A DNA stretch of 64,000 bases from an uncultured Prevotellaceae bacterium (GTDB lineage: Bacteria; Bacteroidota; Bacteroidia; Bacteroidales; Bacteroidaceae). A model generated the notes under the pieces. That model worked only from the letters and a program-made list of their open reading frames with translations, was not told the DNA's origin and did not search any database. The position numbers were made by a program, and so were the translations under genes. Positions 53,050-60,154 of the stretch are shown here, in pieces; position 1 is the stretch's first letter; each line of letters starts with the position of its first letter. The stretch covers positions 119,275 through 183,274 of the forward strand of contig ONHN01000001.1 in the NCBI GenBank assembly GCA_900317635.1, read 5' to 3'.

Positions 53050-53103
53050 GGGGTGTCCTATAAATCAGGAAAACCGTTCAAGCCCTAATTTATAGAACAC
53101 CCC
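53050..53103. mobile_element. MITE-like element, 54-bp miniature copy
   Basis: Ends GGGGTGTCCTATAAATCAGG (53050-53069) and CCTAATTTATAGAACACCCC (53084-53103) are the terminal repeats of the element at 24014-24271, here only 14 bp apart. It looks like an internal-deletion derivative. Confidence 0.75.
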
Positions 53104-53146
53104 TTTTAATTGTTGGTGCTCACTATTCCTTCGTGCGGCGATGGCA

Positions 53147-53559
53147 TCATTTGTAGCCCTCGCCGTTGCAGGAAGAGCAAAGCTTCTTGCCCGTGTAGCG
53201 GCAACACACCTTCCAGCCTTGCCCATTACATGTAGGACATTTTCCGAAGCCTCCTTTTCCCTTGCATTTTGCACAGACCTTGGCAGGGGTTAGGAACTGA
53301 GCCGAAACCCAGCCTTCCCAGAGGTATTGTCCTTGGAACCATATAAAAACGAACCCGTTTTTCTTCTTATCGCCCATAACGATTTGCCCCTTGTAGAGTT
53401 GCACCTTATGGCCGTACCCATCGTCTTGGACGGGATAATTTTTGCCAGCACCTTCGCGCACATTGACGTTGTTGCCCGTTACGCGATAAGCTTTTGAGCG
53501 TAGCTGACAGCCGTACTTACTCCAAAGAGGAGCAGGATAACAAATAGGTAGCGTTTCAT
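53147..53559 (-). pseudogene. Frameshifted secreted SH3/zinc-finger protein
   Basis: A signal peptide frame starts at ATG 53559 (MKRYLFVILLLFGVSTAVSYAQ) and runs out of frame at TAA 53479-53481. In the next frame the protein continues as AYRVTGNNVNVREGAGKNYPVQ, an SH3-like domain, up to residue 104 of the downstream frame (GTG at 53461). Its C-terminus has three CxxC-x-G-x-G elements (CAKCKGKG, CPTCNGQG, CSSCNGEG), like the DnaJ zinc finger. One extra A in the AAAA run at 53492-53495 would join the frames as ...AQKAYRV. So this is a recent frameshift, a sequencing error or a slippery site. Confidence 0.72.
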
Positions 53560-53806
53560 GATGTAGAAAGTTTTTAGCCCAATTAGTAGAACGAAACCTG
53601 TGCGCCTTTCATCCTACCTATGGGCTGGTTGATAGCGTAGAGTTTTTGATGTATTAGTATGCGGCCATCGCACAGATTTTCCCCGATGGTTCGGGCAAAA
53701 AAAGCCGCTATTTTCTTTAGTATAGCACGAACATTCTAATCAACATACCTAATTAACCTAAATTCCGCAGCACTTTAGTATATAATGTTTTTAGGGGTAT
53801 ATGTTC

Positions 53807-54436
53807 TTACAGCCTTACGTACACCACTTTCTTCTCTTCAAAAAAGGGAAGTTTGAAGAAGGTTGACAATTCGTCGGCCTCGCTGATGTTGCGGAAAGGT
53901 CGCATCTCCTCACGTATGTCGCCACCTTTCAGGCATAGCAAGCCTGGCGGCAAGGCACCAATGGGTTCGTGCAACACGTTTTTACGCACCAAGCGCACCA
54001 GTTCGTCTAAGCGCATAACGGCGCGCGAAACAACGTAATGGTACTTAGCCTTTTCTTCTATGACGTTCCGATGAGCCGTCGTCACGTTTTTCAGTCCCAC
54101 GGCATCGGCCACGGCCTGCGCCACGCGCACCTTCTTGCCTATGCTGTCGATGAGGTGAAACTGCGCCTCGGGAAACATAATGGCCAAAGGTATGCCTGGG
54201 AAACCGCCGCCCGTGCCTACGTCCATCACTCGTGCGCCAGCAGGAAAGCGCAAAGAGTATGCAATACCCAGCGAATGGAGCACGTGGTGCTCGTAAAGAC
54301 TGTCGATGTCGCGACGCGAAATGACGTTGATCTTTGCGTTCCACTCAGCATAAAGCGCACCAAGGGCCTCAAACTGCGCTCGCTGCTCAGCCGTGAGCTG
54401 AGGGAAATAGCTATAGATGATATCGGCTGTATCCAT
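53807..54436 (-). CDS. rsmG: 16S rRNA (guanine(527)-N7)-methyltransferase
   Basis: The 209-residue SAM enzyme methylates G527 in the 530 loop. Family features are LGALYAEWNAKINVISRRDIDSLYEHHVLHSLGIA, MDVGTGGGFPGIPLAIMFPEAQFHLIDSIGKKVRVAQAVADAVGL with the SAM-binding glycines near residue 72, and VVSRAVMRLDEL near 134. Length is standard. The downstream 53560-53806 has no gene that I can support. The upstream 54437-54760 lies between divergent rsmG and dxs. Confidence 0.95.
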   Translation of the reverse strand: MDTADIIYSYFPQLTAEQRAQFEALGALYAEWNAKINVISRRDIDSLYEHHVLHSLGIAYSLRFPAGARVMDVGTGGGFPGIPLAIMFPEAQFHLIDSIGKKVRVAQAVADAVGLKNVTTAHRNVIEEKAKYHYVVSRAVMRLDELVRLVRKNVLHEPIGALPPGLLCLKGGDIREEMRPFRNISEADELSTFFKLPFFEEKKVVYVRL

Positions 54437-54760
54437 CGTACATTAAACGTTAAACAAGAAACATGAAACATTGGTCCATGCCTCTCCCTCCGAAAGAGCG
54501 AGGGGGAGCGAAAATGTCCTTCGCTACAAAACTCGAGGCCATTAGTCGCCCCTTGTTTGCTTTGCAAAAATACAACTTTCTTTGCAAAAAGTCCGCCTTT
54601 TGCGCCCACTAAATGCAATCAGAGCATCAAAAAGCGCGGCCTTGTTTGGCTTTGCGCACTTCAAGCATTACCTTTGTGCGCAAAAGTACACGCACGGCTG
54701 ATACATATATAATATTAATATTGTATACCCGCGTGCGCACGATAGTCGAACTAACCGCCT
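54437..54760. other. Divergent spacer between rsmG and dxs
   Basis: The 324 bp contain a run of ATTAAACGTTAAAC words (54437-54460), a C/G-rich hairpin (54478-54510), a minus-strand TATTTTTG (54565-54572) that may be a weak -7 for rsmG, and the dxs promoter. No gene is seen. Confidence 0.5.
54645..54676 (+). promoter_or_regulatory. Promoter of dxs
   Basis: TTTG (54645-54648) is 20 nt before TACCTTTG (54669-54676). The leader to the dxs ATG is about 80 nt and contains the word ACATATATAATATT at 54703-54716, also found at 32524-32537 and inverted at 4474-4487. Confidence 0.75.
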
Positions 54761-56665
54761 ATGCGTAACTACAAATATCTTCCTCGCATCAACACGCCTG
54801 CCGACCTGCGCCAACTGCCCGAAAAGGCCCTGCCCGAGGTTTGCGACGAGTTGCGCGATGACATCATACACGAGTGTGCCTCGACGCCAGGCCACCTTGC
54901 CTCAAGCCTCGGCACGGTAGAGCTGACCGTGGCACTCCACTACGTCTTCTCTACGCCCGACGACCGCATCGTGTGGGACGTGGGCCACCAAGCCTACGGC
55001 CATAAAATCCTGACGGGACGGCGCGACACGTTCCACACCAATCGTCAATTTGGCGGCATACGCCCTTTCCCTACTCCCGAAGAGAGTCCCTACGACACCT
55101 TTGCCTGCGGCCACGCCAGCAACTCCATCTCGGCGGCGCTCGGCATGGCAACCGCTGCCATTGCCGAAGGTAACGACCAGCGCCACATCGTAGCCGTCAT
55201 TGGCGATGGAGCCATGAGTGGCGGCTTAGCCTTCGAAGGACTCAACAACACGAGCGAGACGCGCAACAACCTGCTCATCATCCTTAACGACAACAACATG
55301 AGCATCGACCGCTCCGTGGGCGGCATGAAGCACTACCTGCTGCGCCTCGACACGAGTCCTACCTACAACCGCCTGCGCTTCGGCCTCTCCCGCCGACTGA
55401 CGAAGATAGGCTTGCTCAACGACACGCGCCGCCGCGCCCTGCTACGCTTCAACAACTCGCTGAAGTCGCTCCTCATGCGACAAAAGAACATTTTCGAAGG
55501 ACTCGATATTCGCTACTTCGGCCCCGTCTATGGACACGACGTGTTGCAGCTCGTGGCAACACTCCGACAGATAAAAGACATGAAAGGCCCCAAGCTCCTT
55601 CACCTTCAAACCATCAAGGGTAAGGGGCTTGAAGAAGCCGAAAAGAACCCGACTATCTACCACGCGCCAGGCCTCTACGACCCCGACAGCGGCGAACGCA
55701 TTAAGGAAGACAGTGCCAACCTCCCCCCGAAATTTCAAGACGTGTTTGGTGCCACGCTCGTTGAGCTGGCCGCGCAAAACCCGCGCATCGTAGGCGTGAC
55801 GCCCGCTATGCCCACAGGCTGTGGCATGACACCCCTATTCGAGGCCTATCCCGAACGCGCTTTCGACGTGGGCATTGCCGAAGGCCACGCCGTCACGTTC
55901 TCGGCAGGTATGGCCAAAGAAGGCATGCAACCCTTCTGCAACATCTATTCGGCTTTTGCGCAACGTGCCTACGACAACATCATCCACGATGCCGCCTTGC
56001 TCCGTTTGCCCGTGGTGCTCTGCTTCGACCGCGCCGGCATCGTGGGCGAAGACGGTCCCACTCACCACGGAGCCTTCGACCTCTGCGCCTTGCGCCCCGT
56101 GCCCAACCTGACCATCGCTTCGCCCTACGACGAATGCGAACTGCGCCGCCTGATGTTTACGGCCCAGCAGCCCGACCGTGGCACCTTCGTCATTCGCTAT
56201 CCGCGCGGACGCGGTCGCCTCACCGACTGGCGCTGTCCGCTCGAAACCGTGCCCGTGGGCAAAGGGCGACTACTGAAAGAGGGTGCCGACATCGCCCTGC
56301 TCAGCTTCGGACCTATCGGCAACGTCTGTGCCGATGCCATCGCCGCGTTCGAACAAGCCAACCAGGGGCAAGTCAGCGTGGCCCACTACGACCTGCGCTT
56401 CCTCAAACCCCTTGACGAGGAACTCCTGCACGACGTGGCTACCCGCTTCAACCACATCCTTACCGTTGAAGACGGCGCACGTGCCGGAGGCGTGGGTAGT
56501 GCCGTGGCCGAATGGATGCTCGACAACGGGTTCCACCCCGTCATCAAGCGCATCGGCATGCCCGACCATTTCGTCCCCCACGGCACGCCGGCACAGCTCT
56601 ACGCCCAATGCGGTATGGACAAAGCCGGCATCATTCGTGAGCTTGAAAGTTTCAGCAAACAGTAG
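54761..56665 (+). CDS. dxs: 1-Deoxy-D-xylulose-5-phosphate synthase
   Basis: The 634-residue enzyme condenses pyruvate and glyceraldehyde 3-phosphate, the first step of the MEP isoprenoid pathway, using thiamine diphosphate. Family motifs are [19 protein letters not shown] near residue 74, [18 protein letters not shown] near 116, [16 protein letters not shown] near 149 (the ThDP/Mg site), and [19 protein letters not shown] near 422. It is full length. trkA follows after 38 bp on the same strand. Confidence 0.97.
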   Translation: MRNYKYLPRINTPADLRQLPEKALPEVCDELRDDIIHECASTPGHLASSLGTVELTVALHYVFSTPDDRIVWDVGHQAYGHKILTGRRDTFHTNRQFGGIRPFPTPEESPYDTFACGHASNSISAALGMATAAIAEGNDQRHIVAVIGDGAMSGGLAFEGLNNTSETRNNLLIILNDNNMSIDRSVGGMKHYLLRLDTSPTYNRLRFGLSRRLTKIGLLNDTRRRALLRFNNSLKSLLMRQKNIFEGLDIRYFGPVYGHDVLQLVATLRQIKDMKGPKLLHLQTIKGKGLEEAEKNPTIYHAPGLYDPDSGERIKEDSANLPPKFQDVFGATLVELAAQNPRIVGVTPAMPTGCGMTPLFEAYPERAFDVGIAEGHAVTFSAGMAKEGMQPFCNIYSAFAQRAYDNIIHDAALLRLPVVLCFDRAGIVGEDGPTHHGAFDLCALRPVPNLTIASPYDECELRRLMFTAQQPDRGTFVIRYPRGRGRLTDWRCPLETVPVGKGRLLKEGADIALLSFGPIGNVCADAIAAFEQANQGQVSVAHYDLRFLKPLDEELLHDVATRFNHILTVEDGARAGGVGSAVAEWMLDNGFHPVIKRIGMPDHFVPHGTPAQLYAQCGMDKAGIIRELESFSKQ

Positions 56666-56703
56666 CACGAAGCCTTACGCACTAATCCGCCCAACTTATT
56701 CCT

Positions 56704-58047
56704 ATGAAGATCATCATCGCCGGTGCAGGCGCAGTAGGCACGCACCTCGCCAAACTCTTCTCGCGCGAAAACCACGACATCACGCTCATCGACGAAGACG
56801 CTTCGCGCCTCGAACACCTCGGCGTGAACTACGACATACTGACGCTCTGCGCCTCGCCACGCCTCATCAGCACTTTGCAGGAGGCCGAAGCCGCACGGGC
56901 CGACCTCGTCATCAGCGTCACGCCCGACGAAGCCCACAACATCACCATCTGCATGTTGGCCTCAAAACTCGGTGCAAAGAAGACCGTGGCCCGCGTTGAC
57001 AACTACGAGTACGCACTGCCGCGCAACCGCGAATACTTCAAAAGTGCGGGCATCAGCTCTATCGTCTATCCCGAAATGTTGGCAGGCGAAGAGATTATGC
57101 AAGGACTACGGCGCGGCTGGGTCAGGCAGTGGATTGAGATACAAAATGGAGCCCTGCTCCTGCTATGCGTGAAACTCGCCTCCAACGCCCAAATCCTCCA
57201 CAAGCCCCTGCGCGAAGTTTGCCCCGCCGATGCCCCCTTCCACATCACCGCTATCAAGCGACAGGGCGAAACGCTCATTCCCCACGGCGACGACGTGCTG
57301 GAAAACCGCGATGCCGTCTATTTCATGACGACACCCGAATACGTCAACACCATTCGCATCCTTACAGGCAAAGAAGACTTCCCCGAGGTGCGCAACGTCG
57401 TCTTTCTGGGCGGCGGCAGCACCACCGAACGAGCCCTCTCGAAAATGCCCGATACGATGCACGCCAAAGTCTTCGAAACGGACATACGCCGCATTGAGCA
57501 CCTCGACGAAGTGCTCAACAACAAAAACGTGATGTACATCAACGGCGACGGCACCGACCTTGACCTCCTCATCGACGAAGGGCTGCGCAACGCACAAGCC
57601 TTCGTGGCCACGTCGCGCAACTCACAAACCAACATCCTGGCATGTCTGACAGCCAAACGAAATGGCGTACACAAAACGGTTGTCATGGTCGATAACGCCG
57701 ACTTCGTACAGATGGCCGAAAGCCTCGACATAGGCTCCGTGCTCAACAAAAAGCAACTGGCCGCCGGCCATATCTACCAGATGCTCCTCAAGGCCGACGT
57801 CACCACCGTCAAGTGTCTCACCATCGCTGCAGCCGACGTGGCGGAGCTCGTAGTGAAAGAGGGTTCGCGCGTAGCGCGCCGCCCTGTCCGCGAACTGCGC
57901 CTGCCCCAAAGCGTCACCCTCGGCGGACTTGTCAGAGACGGGCGCGGCTACCTCATCAATGGCAACACCCTGCTCGAACCCGGCGACACAGTCGTCGCCT
58001 TCTGCATGGAAGGCTCGCTCAAACAGATTGAACGCCTCTTCAAATGA
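56704..58047 (+). CDS. trkA: Trk potassium uptake protein TrkA
   Basis: The 447-residue cytoplasmic regulator of the TrkH channel has two RCK-N domains, each with a nucleotide-binding start: IIIAGAGAVGTHLAKLFSRENHDITLIDED at residue 3 and NVVFLGGGSTTERALSKM near 230. Each is followed by a TrkA-C domain. This is the normal double-RCK arrangement. The trkH gene is not adjacent. It lies 38 bp after dxs, suggesting joint transcription. Confidence 0.93.
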   Translation: MKIIIAGAGAVGTHLAKLFSRENHDITLIDEDASRLEHLGVNYDILTLCASPRLISTLQEAEAARADLVISVTPDEAHNITICMLASKLGAKKTVARVDNYEYALPRNREYFKSAGISSIVYPEMLAGEEIMQGLRRGWVRQWIEIQNGALLLLCVKLASNAQILHKPLREVCPADAPFHITAIKRQGETLIPHGDDVLENRDAVYFMTTPEYVNTIRILTGKEDFPEVRNVVFLGGGSTTERALSKMPDTMHAKVFETDIRRIEHLDEVLNNKNVMYINGDGTDLDLLIDEGLRNAQAFVATSRNSQTNILACLTAKRNGVHKTVVMVDNADFVQMAESLDIGSVLNKKQLAAGHIYQMLLKADVTTVKCLTIAAADVAELVVKEGSRVARRPVRELRLPQSVTLGGLVRDGRGYLINGNTLLEPGDTVVAFCMEGSLKQIERLFK

Positions 58048-58151
58048 GCATCTTAACTATAGTGACAAGTGACAAGTGACGGGTGGGCAACGCCGCGTCA
58101 AGCGCACTTGTATTCGTATTATTCGTCTTTCTTCGCGTCCTTCGTGGTTAA

Positions 58152-58225
58152 GGGGTGTTCTATAAATTAGGGTTGAATGCTTTTTGAGCTCTTATGGACA
58201 TCTTTCGAAGTAACTTCTTGCTACG
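58152..58225. mobile_element. MITE-like element, one-ended remnant
   Basis: It begins GGGGTGTTCTATAAATTAGG (58152-58171) and continues with sequence that aligns to the reverse complement of the right end of the element at 24014-24271 (TTTTATGGGCATC, GTAACTTCTTGC words). The other terminal repeat is missing. Confidence 0.65.
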
Positions 58226-58313
58226 CTTACTTTGCAAAAATCCTCCTAACTGTTAAATTCTTTCCCGCTTCGCACAAAATAAGCCCTTTTGTGCATAAAT
58301 AGTTGCACAAAAG

Positions 58314-58346
58314 TTTGGAGAACGTGCAACGAAACCCCTACCTTTG
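58314..58346 (+). promoter_or_regulatory. Promoter of the FadL-family gene
   Basis: TTTG (58314-58317) is 21 nt before TACCTTTG (58339-58346), 29 nt upstream of the ATG. Confidence 0.75.
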
Positions 58347-58375
58347 CCGACGATTAAGGCAACAAAAAGGTAAAA

Positions 58376-59953
58376 ATGAAAAAAAGCATTATCGCCGCAA
58401 TAGCTCTCGCAGCTTGCGCTACGCCTGCCCTCGCTGGCGGTTTCCTCACCAACTCCAACCAGACGGCTTCCTTCGGACGCTTCTTTGCCCTCGAAGGCTA
58501 TCGCTCTGTTGAAGGAGCTTACTACAACCCCGCTGGCATCGGTTTCCTGCCGCAAGGCTGGCACCTGGCCTTCAACAACCAAAGTGCCTTCCAAACGCGC
58601 ACGGCCATCAGCACCTTTGCTCCCTACGCGGCTGGCGACGGCAACAACGGAGCCACATCTAAGAAATTCAAAGGCACAGCCACAGCCCCTATCCTACCCT
58701 CGCTCGACGTAGCCTACGTTGGCAACAACGGATGGTTCGGGTCAGCACACATCGGCATCGTGGGCGGTGGCGGCAAGTGCGAATTTGATAATGGCATCGG
58801 CACGTTCGAGAGTGTTGTAGCCATGATGCCCACAGCACTCAACGGCCTCTCGAACGTCATGATGGGCACGAACCTCGTTGACCCCAACTACTACTCCATG
58901 GACAGCTACATGCGTGGTAAGCAGTTCTTCGTAGGTGCACAAATCATGGCGGGCTACAAGTTCAAACCAGGCATCAGCGTCAGCTTGGGCGGTCGCCTCG
59001 TTTACGCTACGAGCAACTACTACGGCTACGTTGACAACATCCGCTTCCGCACGGCAACACCCCTGCCCACCGCCAGTGGCGTAGTGCCTGCCGGTACCAC
59101 CGTGGGCGCGCAAGACCTCATCAACGCCGCCGCTGGCGCGCTTGGCAAACCCGCACTGGCGGCTATGGGCGACATGATAAGCCACGTAGAAGTCAACTGC
59201 GACCAAAAGGGCTGGGGCTTCGCTCCCATCGTGGCCGTAGGCTACAACCGCGGACCGCTATCCATCGGCGCACGCTACGAATTCAAAACGCGTCTGCGCA
59301 TGAAAAACCAAAGCTCTACAACAGCCGAGCAAGCCGCACTGCTCCACAACGTGGCCGAATATCAGGACGGCATTAAAGTGCCCAACGACATTCCTGCCCT
59401 GCTCGCCGTAGGTGCCACCTACGACTTCCTGCCGAACCTGCGCGCTGGACTTTCGGCCCACTACTACTTCGACAAGCAAGCTCATCAGTGGAACAACAAG
59501 CAAAAACTGCTCAAGCACAACACGTGGGAAATCCTGGCTGGCGTAGAATGGGACGTCACCGACCAATGGACAGTCAGCGCAGGCGGACAAACCACCAACT
59601 ACGGTCTGGGCAAGGACAAGGCTTACATCTCCGACGTATCTTTCGTCACCAGCAGCTACTCGCTCGGACTGGGTGCTAAATACAAAATCAACAAGCGCAT
59701 CGCCATCAACGCCTCCTACTTCAAAACGTTCTACTACAGCACGCGCAAGACGCAGGCCGACTACAACGGCATTGGCGGCACGCTGAAAAACATCGTAGGC
59801 ATGGCCGCTACCAACGGACTCATCACGCCCGAACAGGCCACCGCCATCGCTACAAACATGAGCACGCCCGAGGCGCAAGCATTGGTAAAAGGCAACGACC
59901 TCTTCGACCGCACCAACGACGTTGTCAGCATCGGCGTTGAATTTAGCTTCTAA
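58376..59953 (+). CDS. FadL/OmpP1-family outer-membrane protein
   Basis: The 525-residue protein has a signal peptide (MKKSIIAAIALAACATPALAGGF). The mature protein starts with the FadL-like plug (TNSNQTASFGRFFALEGYRSVEGAYYNPAGIGFLPQGWHLAFNNQS), with the NPAG motif. The rest is a beta-barrel with alternating aromatic strands, ending in VSIGVEFSF, an outer-membrane C-terminal phenylalanine. It may take up hydrophobic compounds such as fatty acids. It has its own promoter and a short downstream gap before the polysaccharide kinase gene. Confidence 0.9.
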   Translation: MKKSIIAAIALAACATPALAGGFLTNSNQTASFGRFFALEGYRSVEGAYYNPAGIGFLPQGWHLAFNNQSAFQTRTAISTFAPYAAGDGNNGATSKKFKGTATAPILPSLDVAYVGNNGWFGSAHIGIVGGGGKCEFDNGIGTFESVVAMMPTALNGLSNVMMGTNLVDPNYYSMDSYMRGKQFFVGAQIMAGYKFKPGISVSLGGRLVYATSNYYGYVDNIRFRTATPLPTASGVVPAGTTVGAQDLINAAAGALGKPALAAMGDMISHVEVNCDQKGWGFAPIVAVGYNRGPLSIGARYEFKTRLRMKNQSSTTAEQAALLHNVAEYQDGIKVPNDIPALLAVGATYDFLPNLRAGLSAHYYFDKQAHQWNNKQKLLKHNTWEILAGVEWDVTDQWTVSAGGQTTNYGLGKDKAYISDVSFVTSSYSLGLGAKYKINKRIAINASYFKTFYYSTRKTQADYNGIGGTLKNIVGMAATNGLITPEQATAIATNMSTPEAQALVKGNDLFDRTNDVVSIGVEFSF

Positions 59954-60114
59954 CACCTCAATACGCAACATTTTGCCCCCTTACTTGCAGGCTTCAAGCT
60001 AATCCCTTGAGGCCTGCAACTTTTTTTCTCCGCCCTCGCCACGCGCAACAAAAAAACGCACTACGAACTGTAAATATAATTGCATGAAACGCTCGTTGTT
60101 CGCGCAATTATTAT

Positions 60115-60122
60115 TAAATTTG
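60115..60122 (+). promoter_or_regulatory. -7 element upstream of the Wzc-type kinase gene
   Basis: TAAATTTG matches TAnnTTTG, 32 nt before the ATG at 60155. A TTG at 60096-60098 is only 16 nt upstream, so the -33 box is weak. Confidence 0.45.
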
Positions 60123-60154
60123 CGCCCGTAACAGAAAACAACAAACAACACAAT

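Larger units (their letters stand above)
58048..58375. other. Spacer between trkA and the FadL-family gene
   Basis: The 328-bp gap begins with heptamer repeats (58060-58083), then CACGAA-type words (58108-58148), the one-ended MITE copy (58152-58225), and the fadL promoter. No gene is seen. Confidence 0.55.

Noticed and set aside
52838-53095. An 85-residue frame in the repeat-rich spacer
   Set aside because: It crosses GC-rich repeats and the MITE end, with no start context or family resemblance.
53560-53806. A small gene between the frameshifted gene and rsmG
   Set aside because: No frame with a good start, signal or family motif could be found in this A/T-rich stretch.
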